Origin: Photobacterium iliopiscarium
Lineage (GTDB): Bacteria; Pseudomonadota; Gammaproteobacteria; Enterobacterales; Vibrionaceae
NCBI RefSeq assembly: GCF_003026395.1
Contig: NZ_PYOO01000004.1
Location: 1-64,000, forward strand
Reading direction: 5' to 3'
DNA length: 64,000 nucleotides
Shown: positions 1-7,006 of the stretch, in pieces
Layout of the letters: each line of letters begins with the position of its first letter
Position numbering within the stretch: position 1 is the first letter of the stretch
Translations under genes and position numbers: made by a program
The notes under the pieces: generated by a model
What the model saw: only the letters and a program-made list of their open reading frames with translations
The model's database searches: none
What the model was told of the DNA's origin: nothing

Positions 1-2
1 AT

Positions 3-326
3 TTCCAATTATTACCCTTTGTTGGCGCAGAACATCAAGCTAAAAAAGCGGGAATAAACTTTGCTTTTGCCGATTACCTCGAACTTATTGATTGGACTGG
101 TCGCTGTATTCGAAATGATAAAAAAGGTTTTATTGCACCTAATCAACCCAAGATTTTACAACAAATGGGAATAACAGCAGGTGCTTGGCTTGAACACAGT
201 GAACAGTTTATGGAACATTATGCCAACGTGAGTGGTAAATGGTCTCAAATGTGTGCCTTCAAACAACGTATTGGTGGACATTGGTGTAAAGGGAAGTCAG
301 CGAGTTATCAGTTACATCCTAATTAA
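3..326 (+). pseudogene. C-terminal part of a Y1-type (IS200-like/REP-associated) transposase
   Basis: An open frame enters from the left edge and ends with TAA at 324-326. It reads LPFVGAEHQAKKAG, then DYLELIDWTGRCIRNDKKG. This is the C-terminal signature I associate with the long Y1_Tnp transposases common in Vibrio, Shewanella and Photobacterium. The HUH and catalytic Tyr part lies outside the window, so whether the gene is intact cannot be judged. The element 3' end follows directly (328-533). The family call rests on remembered similarity of the DWTGR and NDKKG blocks. Confidence 0.7.
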
Positions 327-327
327 A

Positions 328-533
328 TATAGCTCCTTATAATCATATGAAAATACGGCAATAATCATCAGGATTGTGGGCGTTGTTGATCCTGAAATAT
401 GGGAATAAGCCTGATTTAACCAAGAATGTAAAAAATAAGCGGTAATTTTTACAGTAAAAGAGTCTGTTGCTGGTGGAATGGTTTGCTTTTTTTGCGGTTC
501 AATTTAAAAGCAAAATATATGGCTGTCCAAATT
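328..533 (+). repeat. 3' end region of the Y1 transposase element, copy A
   Basis: This stretch starts just after the transposase stop and ends with the motif AAATATATGGCTGTCCAA (513-530). A diverged copy of the whole stretch lies at 3452-3651 without any transposase. Shared blocks include TTTAACCAAGAATGTAAAAA and TGTTGCTGGTGGAATGGTTT. It is best read as the non-coding right end of the element. Confidence 0.75.
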
Positions 534-671
534 GTTCCATTAAAGTAATGACTAACACAGTGAGATCATAGTTTACGAAATCTAGCCGTTTTATTTAGTA
601 CATTAATCATGTTTAATAAGGCGTATTATTATTCATAGATTATTCTATTTACACAGTTTTTGGGATTGAAC

Positions 672-1553
672 ATGCTTTCAGTATTCAACGCAGCAGAATT
701 GTTCTCACTTATTCTTACTATCGCGACCTTGATTACAGGCCTTGTTTTCGCATTAGATAAGTTCGTATGGCAACCTAAAAGAGAGGGGCTGACAAAGGAG
801 AGTACATCAAGTTGGGTTGCTCAAGCACGCTCATTGTTCCCTGTATTGTTTGCCATTTTGATTATTCGATCATTTATTATCGAACCTTTTCAAATTCCAA
901 GTGGCTCAATGCAACCAACCTTGCTTCCTGGTGATTTTATTGGCGTAGAAAAGTTTGCTTACGGACTACGCGATCCTATTTTCCATAAAACATTAATTCC
1001 AACGGGTAAGCCACAACGTGGTGACATTACCGTATTTATTGATCCGTCTAACCCAAAGATCGATTTAATTAAACGTGTGGTTGGTTTACCGGGTGACACC
1101 GTTATTTACCAAAACAAAACGCTGTATATTAAACCGGCTTGTGATGGTCGAAAAGTCTGCCCTGTTGCGCAAGAAGTACCTAAACAATATGTTGGTTTAA
1201 CTAACTTTACTGAGCAAGGGGTGCGATTAGATGAATACAACGAGCAACTAGGCAAAGTTAATCATCACATTTTGCGAGATCCTGCATTACCTGAACAACT
1301 TTACCGTTATTACCAACAGCCAGGTTCACCAATGGGCGTATGGGTTGTACCAAAAGGTCATTACTTTGCGATGGGTGATAACCGAGATAACAGTTTAGAC
1401 AGCCGTTACTGGGGCTTTATGCCAGAGCAGAACTTAGTTGGTAAAGCGACCTTTATTTGGATCAGCTTTACCTTCAATCATGATGCAGGTTCAATGTGGC
1501 CAAGTTGGTTACCTAATGGTGTTCGCTTCAACCGTATTGGTCGTATTCATTAG
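672..1553 (+). CDS. lepB: Signal peptidase I (leader peptidase), orphan locus
   Basis: This inner-membrane protease removes signal peptides from exported pre-proteins. It has two N-terminal membrane segments (about residues 9-28 and 53-70). The catalytic serine is in PSGSMQPTL (Ser79), the general-base lysine in LIKRVVGLPGD (Lys134), and the conserved box MGDNRDNSLDSR lies near residue 240. At 293 aa it is close to the usual size. The ATG at 672 is preferred over an in-frame TTG at 660, although no strong ribosome site precedes it. The usual neighbours lepA and rnc are absent: a transposase remnant lies upstream and a terminator follows. It may therefore be a second signal peptidase or a relocated copy. 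Confidence 0.9.
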   Translation: MLSVFNAAELFSLILTIATLITGLVFALDKFVWQPKREGLTKESTSSWVAQARSLFPVLFAILIIRSFIIEPFQIPSGSMQPTLLPGDFIGVEKFAYGLRDPIFHKTLIPTGKPQRGDITVFIDPSNPKIDLIKRVVGLPGDTVIYQNKTLYIKPACDGRKVCPVAQEVPKQYVGLTNFTEQGVRLDEYNEQLGKVNHHILRDPALPEQLYRYYQQPGSPMGVWVVPKGHYFAMGDNRDNSLDSRYWGFMPEQNLVGKATFIWISFTFNHDAGSMWPSWLPNGVRFNRIGRIH

Positions 1554-1584
1554 AACGACGACAAACAGTAAGCTCAAATAATAA

Positions 1585-1618
1585 AACCGACGTGCAAATA
1601 ACTCGTCGGTTTTTTTTT
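1585..1618 (+). terminator. Rho-independent terminator of lepB
   Basis: The stem AACCGACG / CGTCGGTT has an 11-nt loop and is followed by a run of T. It lies 30 bp after the lepB stop. Confidence 0.9.
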
Positions 1619-1640
1619 GATTCTATTTTATTTCAAATAA

Positions 1641-1700
1641 AAATATATGGCTGTCCAATGTTAGTCGGTCCAATAGTCGGTCCAATGTTAGTCCGGACTA
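1641..1700 (+). repeat. Third copy of the Y1 element terminal motif followed by a 12-bp tandem repeat
   Basis: AAATATATGGCTGTCCAA occurs at 1641-1658, the same 18-mer that ends the repeats at 328-533 and 3452-3651. It is followed by the 12-bp unit AGTCGGTCCAAT twice in tandem (1663-1674, 1675-1686) and a degenerate third unit. The longer upstream part of the repeat is missing here. Confidence 0.65.
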
Positions 1701-1704
1701 AAAA

Positions 1705-2157
1705 TTACTTTTGTGCAGAAAGTCGAGTTGCTAACCAATTATCTACAGCTACTTTACCGCCACCAGATAACATCAAAGACACACTTGCCGCTAATAGTGC
1801 TAACCCAAATTCATAACCACCATTAGACATAAACAACCCATTAGGTAAATGAACACTTACAATCGCAATCAACATAGTAAAGGCTAATACCAGCGCGGAT
1901 GGTCGAGTCAATAAACCAAGAATAATAAATAGACCACCAAAAAACTCAGCACTGCCTGCTAAAAATGCCATAGCGACACCCGGTGCTAGTCCAATAGATT
2001 CAAAGAATTGTCCGGTTCCAGCTAAACCATAACCACCAAACCACGCAAACAGTTTTTGAGAACCATGAGCCATAAATATAATACCCACAGGAATACGAAG
2101 TGCTAACGTGCTAAAGCCTGCATTTGACGTTAATAGTTGCTCGATTTTCTGTTTCAT
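1705..2157 (-). CDS. DoxX family membrane protein
   Basis: This 150-aa integral membrane protein has four hydrophobic segments and DoxX-family signatures: LRIPVGIIFMAHGSQKLF near the start, then GLAPGVAMAFLAGSAEFFGG and LGLLTRPSAL. Family members are linked to redox and thiol stress, but their exact reaction is mostly unknown. The start is supported by AAGGA six bases before ATG 2157. The gene diverges from a LysR regulator, and the 206-bp gap between them holds two inverted repeats, so it is the obvious candidate target of that regulator. Confidence 0.85.
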   Translation of the reverse strand: MKQKIEQLLTSNAGFSTLALRIPVGIIFMAHGSQKLFAWFGGYGLAGTGQFFESIGLAPGVAMAFLAGSAEFFGGLFIILGLLTRPSALVLAFTMLIAIVSVHLPNGLFMSNGGYEFGLALLAASVSLMLSGGGKVAVDNWLATRLSAQK

Positions 2158-2227
2158 TTTATGTCCTTGCTAATTCAATGTAAGAGGATTTCCCTCTCTG
2201 CTGCTAAATTATTATAGATAATTGGTT

Positions 2228-2275
2228 CTCAAAGAAAATTGGAAGTATTTGAGTTTATAGTTCAATTTTTTTGAA
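2228..2275. promoter_or_regulatory. Two inverted repeats in the DoxX/LysR intergenic region
   Basis: TTCAA-TTTTT-TTGAA (2261-2275) is a perfect interrupted palindrome of the T-N11-A type bound by LysR regulators. Just beside it, CTCAAA (2228-2233) and TTTGAG (2248-2253) form a second inverted repeat. They sit between two divergent genes, as expected for an autoregulated LysR target. Function is inferred. Confidence 0.5.
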
Positions 2276-2363
2276 TGTATAAATAGACATGGTAGGGTAC
2301 GTGAACTTGAATTCACTATATGCTGTCATATTATGGCTTAATATCTTTAAAATGAGGATCGTC

Positions 2364-3254
2364 ATGCAATCACCCATTACTCTTGATGCACTAAGAGCAT
2401 TAGATGCCATTGATAGAAAAGGCAGCTTTGCCGCTGGAGCCAAATCCTTATTTAAAGTCCCTTCTGCACTCACTTATACCATTAAAAAGCTCGAAGACGA
2501 CCTTAATGTGGTTTTGTTTGATCGTTCAAAACAAAAAGCGCAGTTAACTTCAGCAGGCAGATTAATTTTAGATCAAGGACGAGAAATTCTGATAGCTACC
2601 GATAAATTAGAATCGGCAGTAAAGCAACTTGATTCTGGGTGGGAAAGAAATATTATCATCTCAAGAGATACCATTATCCCGCTAGCTCCATTACTAGAGT
2701 CTGTTCTTGAGTTCAATAAATTAGAACATGATACCAATATTACCATTTCTGAAGAATCACTTGGTGGAGGGTGGGATGCGCTGCATAGTAATCGTACCGA
2801 TATCGCCATTGGCGTTTCAGATCACTTACCAAAAGGCGAGTATCAAATAAAAGAGATTGGTAGAGTCGATTTTCTATTTGTAGTAAGCCAGAGTCATCCC
2901 TTAGCCCTTATAGAACGATCTATCGAAGCCAGTGATTTATTGCTTTATCCCTCTTTAATTGTATCTGATTCTTCTGTATTACTGCCCACCAGAGACATGG
3001 GTTTGTTTAAAAGCAAACAACAAATCCGCTTTAAAACCATGCAGGCTAAAATTGAGGCTCAGACAATGGGGCTTGGTGTCGGTTTTTTACCTCGTCATTT
3101 AATTAAACAGCAACTACATGACGGTATTTTGATTGAGAAAAAATGCACAGTGCCAAGAGTTAACCCGCCTTTATTCATTGCTTGGCATAAAGATAACGAT
3201 GGTAAAGCGTGCGAATGGTTAACCAATGAATTAATCAGTAAGGCATGGTTGTAA
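2364..3254 (+). CDS. LysR family transcriptional regulator
   Basis: The 296-aa protein has the LysR winged HTH at residues 1-60: ITLDALRALDAIDRKGSF, then VPSALTYTIKKLEDDL and LFDRSKQKAQLTSAG. A periplasmic-binding-like effector domain follows from about residue 85. The start is placed at ATG 2364 because GAGGA lies six to eight bases upstream; the longer frame from 2289 has no ribosome site. It is divergent from the DoxX gene, which is probably its target. The inducer cannot be told from sequence. Confidence 0.9.
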   Translation: MQSPITLDALRALDAIDRKGSFAAGAKSLFKVPSALTYTIKKLEDDLNVVLFDRSKQKAQLTSAGRLILDQGREILIATDKLESAVKQLDSGWERNIIISRDTIIPLAPLLESVLEFNKLEHDTNITISEESLGGGWDALHSNRTDIAIGVSDHLPKGEYQIKEIGRVDFLFVVSQSHPLALIERSIEASDLLLYPSLIVSDSSVLLPTRDMGLFKSKQQIRFKTMQAKIEAQTMGLGVGFLPRHLIKQQLHDGILIEKKCTVPRVNPPLFIAWHKDNDGKACEWLTNELISKAWL

Positions 3255-3451
3255 TGGTTTGTTTTATAACTATCACCGCAAGCATTGATAAGTAGATGTA
3301 CCTGATTGCCACCGTTTTCAGCGACGATGGTATGATGAAATACATTGGCTTTCTCAACGTCTTTGAAGCAAGCTAACCTATCAGAAATCAAGAAAAAAAC
3401 ATAGAATAGCCATAATTTTGAGCTTTTAAGTGTAAATGAAAGTCAGTGAGT

Positions 3452-3651
3452 TATAGCTTCTTAGAATGAGATAAAAATACCGCAATAACGGTTAATATTG
3501 TGGTTTTTGGTGATCTTGAAATATAGAAATAGAATCGATTTAACCAAGAATGTAAAAATAAGCAGTAATTTTCACAGTAAAAAAAGCTGTTGCTGGTGGA
3601 ATGGTTTATTTTTAGGGCGCTATTTAAGAACAAAATATATGGCTGTCCAAT
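3452..3651 (+). repeat. Solo copy of the Y1 element 3' end, copy B
   Basis: This is collinear with 328-533 over its full length, from TATAGCT to the terminal AAATATATGGCTGTCCAA (3633-3650), with scattered substitutions. No transposase reading frame precedes it. It may be a MITE-like non-autonomous derivative or the residue of a deleted copy. Confidence 0.75.
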
Positions 3652-3787
3652 GTTTTATTTGATGCCAATATTTTACTGAAAAGTCCAATAGTAAATGCAA
3701 AACTTACCCCGTCATTCCCTACAGTGAGGTTACGAACGAGATAGGGAATCTACTTACAGCATGTTGTAGTGTTATTATTTTTGCTAG
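3652..3787. other. Non-coding stretch with a small palindromic repeat
   Basis: No gene is seen. The words ATTCCCTA (3714-3721) and TAGGGAAT (about 3742-3749) form an inverted repeat within a CGTCATTCCC-type sequence. Such sequences occur as dispersed intergenic palindromes in marine gammaproteobacteria. Confidence 0.4.
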
Positions 3788-4029
3788 ATGTGTTTCTTTA
3801 TTTAAATAAGAGAAAGATAAACTATATTGCACTTTTTATACTGTTAATAGATACCCGAATTAGTATTAGGAATAAAGCTAAAAGGAATATATCTAATTTT
3901 GTGACTTATATCGGGTGGTAAATATAATAATATGTTTGATTTATAATGTTGTTTGTATAATGACGAATAAAATACGGGCGTAGGTTCAAAGAACAAATTC
4001 GGGCAAGTTGTTAATATAATAAGTTGTTA
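3788..4029 (+). repeat. Left module L1 of the cassette island
   Basis: This is a direct repeat of 5291-5539. Similarity is moderate at the left and nearly perfect in the last 73 bp (from ATAATGACGAATAAAATACG to AATATAATAAGTTGTTA), where only one substitution is seen. Identity stops exactly after GTTA at 4026-4029; the next bases differ between copies. An end at GTT is what an integron recombination point (G/TTRRRY) would give. No reading frame of note is present. Confidence 0.8.
3935..3970 (+). promoter_or_regulatory. Possible outward promoter inside left module L1
   Basis: TATAAT words occur at 3942-3947 and 3956-3961, pointing into the cargo gene. The first is conserved in L2 (5452-5457); the second is CATAAT there. 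No good -35 box is visible, so promoter activity is only an inference, made by analogy with the cassette promoter of integrons. Confidence 0.3.
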
Positions 4030-4056
4030 TGTTTTGGAGGATAGTTAAAAATTATT

Positions 4057-4971
4057 ATGATAGAAAAAGAATTAGAACAACTAAAAAAAGATATCTTGTA
4101 TACTGTGGAAAATAGAGAATACCCATCAAATAAAGATAAAATGTTAGTTATATCAAAATATTACAAATATATATCTAGCTCAATTTTAATTAATCCAGTA
4201 ATAATCAAAAGTGATAGGGATTTGTTAAGTGAATTTGAAGCTGTATATTTTTGGTTAGAAGAGCAATTTACATATTTGCCAGAATCTTTAAGTATGCAAA
4301 TTAAAAAAATACATGATGAGAATCAGCTTTCCACTTTATTTGCAGTACTGTTTAGTTTAGACATCGATGATCTTGATAAATTTTATAAACAAAAAGAACG
4401 AGAAAATTACCAGGGTATTTTAAAGTCAGTATTCAACTTGAAGATAACAATATCCACACCAGAAGCTTATGAAAATATCTCAAATAAACGATTAATAAAT
4501 GCGAAGATAGCACTAAATCGATTATCTCAAATGGTTAAATTTGCAGCATCTAAAGTTGATAATGATTATTATAATCCTGAATTATTTCAGGATTTTTCAG
4601 ATAATTATAATCCAGAAATCATTAATAAAAATAAAATATTATCATTAGTTTCGTTGTTTAAATCACAGTTGGAAGGTTTAAATAAAGACAAAAATGTTGA
4701 TTTATTGTTGGAAAAACTAAATAGTGTTGAAAAAGAAATTAATAAAAGAAAACCTCATTGGGGAATTATATTTTCAACATTATTTGTCATTTTTGGTTTT
4801 ACTGCGGATTTGAAAACTATTAGTCCTGAAATATATGAAAAACCATTTAAAACAATAGAAGCTATTATAGTAAATTTACATGAAGATGGTCAGGTTAAGA
4901 AAAGTCATACGTCTACACTTATTGAACATAATAAATGCACTCAGGCTAAAGATACTTTGCAATTAGAATAG
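4057..4971 (+). CDS. Unknown cassette-borne protein with a C-terminal membrane segment
   Basis: I do not recognise this 304-aa protein. It is very AT-rich, lysine- and isoleucine-rich and mostly predicted helical. One hydrophobic segment (HWGIIFSTLFVIFGFTADL, about residues 246-264) lies near the end and is preceded by a charged helical stretch. A GGAGG at 4036-4040 is 16 bases before ATG 4057; ATT codons at 4051 or 4054 would be better spaced, so the true start is uncertain. The gene lies between modules L1 and R1, with its stop four bases from the attC-like hairpin, as in an integron cassette. Given the AbiC gene in the sister unit, a role in phage defence is a reasonable guess, not shown. 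Confidence 0.75.
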   Translation: MIEKELEQLKKDILYTVENREYPSNKDKMLVISKYYKYISSSILINPVIIKSDRDLLSEFEAVYFWLEEQFTYLPESLSMQIKKIHDENQLSTLFAVLFSLDIDDLDKFYKQKERENYQGILKSVFNLKITISTPEAYENISNKRLINAKIALNRLSQMVKFAASKVDNDYYNPELFQDFSDNYNPEIINKNKILSLVSLFKSQLEGLNKDKNVDLLLEKLNSVEKEINKRKPHWGIIFSTLFVIFGFTADLKTISPEIYEKPFKTIEAIIVNLHEDGQVKKSHTSTLIEHNKCTQAKDTLQLE

Positions 4972-4974
4972 AAA

Positions 4975-5029
4975 ACATAACAGATAAGGATATGTGTCGC
5001 GCAGCCGACACCTATCCGAAGTGTTGGAC
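4975..5029 (+). other. attC-like site (short type) at the start of module R1
   Basis: AAC at 4979-4981 pairs with GTT in GTTGGAC (5023-5029), which matches the GTTRRRY core. Inside, GGATA-T-GTGTCG and CGACAC-C-TATCC form a strong imperfect hairpin with loop CGCAGC. The unpaired stretch between the AAC/GTT box and the stem resembles the spacer of folded attC sites. At about 55 bp it is near the shortest known attC sites. The left R box is not a consensus match. Confidence 0.5.
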
Positions 5030-5089
5030 AAGCCCGAGCAACCTTATATAAGTAAATATTGAAAATATCTTAAAGGGTGGTGCTGAAAA
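4978..5089 (+). repeat. Right module R1 of the cassette island
   Basis: This is a direct repeat of 7549-7660. The first 62 bp (through AAGCCCGAGC) differ at a single base; the remainder, ending with GTGGTGCTGAAAA, is looser. It starts with the attC-like hairpin. GCCCGA at the end of the hairpin block is complementary to TCGGGC near the end of module L. Confidence 0.8.
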
Positions 5090-5290
5090 AGTTTGTTGGA
5101 ATTTTAAATGATAATATATTTAAAGTTAGTGAAAATTATTATTTGTTGAATGTGATTAGTTATTTAAATAAGAAAGAAATTGTTTAATATTATTATTTAA
5201 TTTATCAGGATGTTTTTATTTTTGAAAAAAATATAGCTTTTTATTCAATATAAATAACTTTCAACGGTACGTTTTGCGTGTTTTTTGATA
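5090..5290. other. Spacer between the two cassette units
   Basis: About 200 bp of very AT-rich sequence with no gene, terminator or repeat that I can identify. It separates R1 from L2. Confidence 0.5.
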
Positions 5291-5539
5291 CATGTATTCT
5301 TTTATGTAAGTTAGAAAGAGAGAAGTCATATCGCACTTTTTATACTGTTAATACATACAGCAATTAGTCTTAGTAAAAAAGTAGCAACTAAAAGGCAGAT
5401 GCCCGATTTTGTGACTTCTATCGGGCAATCAATGTAATAATGTTTTTGATTTATAATGTTTTTTGCATAATGACGAATAAAATACGGGCGCAGGTTCAAA
5501 GAACAAATTCGGGCAAGTTGTTAATATAATAAGTTGTTA
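5291..5539 (+). repeat. Left module L2 of the cassette island
   Basis: Second copy of the module at 3788-4029, ending after GTTA at 5536-5539. It contains a perfect hairpin, TGCCCGAT (5400-5407) / ATCGGGCA (5420-5427), whose left arm is decayed in L1. The conserved TATAAT at 5452-5457 points into the AbiC-like gene. Confidence 0.8.
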
Positions 5540-5577
5540 GCAGTCTCATTGCAGTATCCAGAATAGGTAGTTATAGA

Positions 5578-6519
5578 GTGAAATATAAATTTACAATCTC
5601 AATATTTAGTATTTTTGCCGTAATAATTTTACTTTTATATGTTACAGAGTTCCATGGTGGGTTATCCGACTCACATTCAGTATGGGGAGAGTTTGGTTCT
5701 TTTTTTGGTGGTGTTCTAAGCCCGATAGTAAGTGTTCTTGCATTTATCGGTCTTCTGTATTCTATGGACCAAACTAAAGCACAGTTTAAACAACAAAGTG
5801 AAGAAAACTCCTTTTATTCTTTACTAAATTTTCATCATTCAAAGACTAACCAAACTGTATATAAAGATTCTGTTGGTTTTGATGCTTTCAAAGCTTTATC
5901 GGAACAATTTGATATTAGCTATAATGATTTTTGTTTCTCTATTGCCAGAAGAAAAATTCAGGAAGATCCGTCTGAACTTCCAAGTTTTGGATACGATTTT
6001 CTATCTCGTATTATTAAAGAGCGTTCTCCATTAATTGAAGGTACTGGGAGAGATTTAGTTATTTACTATTTTGGGCTAAGTGAAAATAAAAATGAATTAT
6101 TTAAAGGTCTATTTGACGCAAGTATTATTGATGATGAAAAATCTAGAATTGAAGCTATTGGAGATACTCTGATAAGGCAAATGAAACCAGATGAGCGGGT
6201 TAAAATAATAGGGGATATCTATAATAACTTTTACCACGATTATGGTCATATATTAGGGCATTATTTTAGAAATCTTTATTACACTCTTCAGTTAGCAGAC
6301 GCTTCAGATAAGAACGATTCATATGCAAATATATTAAGAGCGCAGCTATCAAGATATGAATTGAACCTTTTATTTTACAATGCATTGAGCAAGTATGGGT
6401 CAACCAAATTTAATACTCTATTAGTTAAATATAACATTCTTAATGGTTTATATAATTGGGATGTTTGCTATAAACCTGAACCTGATGATTTAAAAAAAGA
6501 TTTAGCTCTTTTAAATTGA
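5578..6519 (+). CDS. Putative phage abortive infection protein, AbiC-like (putAbiC family)
   Basis: The 313-aa protein matches the layout of the putAbiC family (Pfam PF16872). It has two membrane segments at residues 5-24 and 41-60, with the family block FGSFFGGVLSPIVSVLAF. A short charged coil follows (DQTKAQFKQQSEEN), then a cytoplasmic domain with HYFRNLYYTLQLAD and ILRAQLSRYELNLLFYNALS. AbiC-type proteins are linked to phage exclusion by host shutdown; the trigger is not known. The start is GTG 5578 with a weak ribosome site. The gene sits directly after module L2 and is followed by a canonical attC site, so it has the form of an integron cassette. Base composition is much more AT-rich than the core genes nearby. 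Confidence 0.75.
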   Translation: MKYKFTISIFSIFAVIILLLYVTEFHGGLSDSHSVWGEFGSFFGGVLSPIVSVLAFIGLLYSMDQTKAQFKQQSEENSFYSLLNFHHSKTNQTVYKDSVGFDAFKALSEQFDISYNDFCFSIARRKIQEDPSELPSFGYDFLSRIIKERSPLIEGTGRDLVIYYFGLSENKNELFKGLFDASIIDDEKSRIEAIGDTLIRQMKPDERVKIIGDIYNNFYHDYGHILGHYFRNLYYTLQLADASDKNDSYANILRAQLSRYELNLLFYNALSKYGSTKFNTLLVKYNILNGLYNWDVCYKPEPDDLKKDLALLN

Positions 6520-6525
6520 TTAAAC

Positions 6526-6625
6526 TGCTAACAAGGCGCTTAAACGGAACTAAAACAGTGGGTTACGTTTCGCTTCGCTACACATTTTAACCCACAATTT
6601 TAGTCCGCTTAGCGCGACGTTATAT
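6526..6625 (+). other. Integron attC recombination site (VCR-like, about 100 bp)
   Basis: The left end TGCTAACAAGGCGCTTAA (6526-6543) and right end CCGCTTAGCGCGACGTTAT (about 6605-6623) are imperfect inverted repeats. The arms continue inward as CGGAACTAAAA / TTTTAGTCCG and GTGGGTTA / TAACCCAC, with unpaired bases as in folded attC sites. The AAC and GTT cores are present. It starts seven bases after the AbiC stop and ends before the next gene pair, exactly where a cassette boundary belongs. Confidence 0.85.
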
Positions 6626-6736
6626 TCACAAAGCTTAAAAATTGAATCCGCATTATCTCCGTACAAGTTGCGCTTTGGTTGTTTAAATCTTATACTCAGG
6701 TTAATTACGGAGTTACTCCGTACGATTGGAGGTTTT

Positions 6737-7006
6737 ATGGCTACTGCAAGACTTGATATCCGTTTGGATGAAGAAATCAAAGCTAAGGCTGAGAAAGCTT
6801 CAGCTTTACTTGGTTTAAAAAGCTTAACTGAATATGTTGTTCGTCTAATGGACGAAAATTCAACTCAGGTAATTTCTGAGCATGAAAGCATCACTGTTGA
6901 AGCAAATGTATTTGACCAATTCATGCTTGCTTGTGACGAGGCTAAGGCTCCGAATAACGCATTACTTGAAGCTGCAGCATTTACTAAAAGTGGTGAGTTT
7001 AAGTGA
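6737..7006 (+). CDS. DUF1778 (TacA-like) antitoxin
   Basis: The 89-aa ribbon-helix-helix antitoxin neutralises the adjoining acetyltransferase toxin and normally represses the operon. The N-terminus MATARLDIRLDEEIKAKAEK is the typical DNA-binding part; the acidic C-terminus wraps the toxin in known pairs. The start is ATG 6737, with GGAGG at 6728-6732 at good spacing. The longer frame from 6668 is not supported. It overlaps the toxin gene by four bases. Pairs of this type are frequent cassettes in Vibrio superintegrons, where they stabilise the array. Confidence 0.9.
   Translation: MATARLDIRLDEEIKAKAEKASALLGLKSLTEYVVRLMDENSTQVISEHESITVEANVFDQFMLACDEAKAPNNALLEAAAFTKSGEFK

Noticed and set aside
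1592-1816. 74-codon plus-strand frame after lepB
   Set aside because: It runs through the terminator, the Y1 terminal repeat and the antisense of the DoxX gene.
3262-3391. Minus-strand frame with protein-like text (FKDVEKANVFHHTIVAENGG)
   Set aside because: Only about 43 codons lie outside the LysR gene, with no clear start or ribosome site. It could be a fragment of a mobile-element gene, but I cannot name the family.
3712-3749. ATTCCCTA / TAGGGAAT palindrome as a transposon end
   Set aside because: Only one copy in the window and no target duplication, so only noted as a small intergenic palindrome.
6550-6780. 76-codon minus-strand frame
   Set aside because: It lies across the attC site and the antitoxin start, so it is a by-product of the attC arms.
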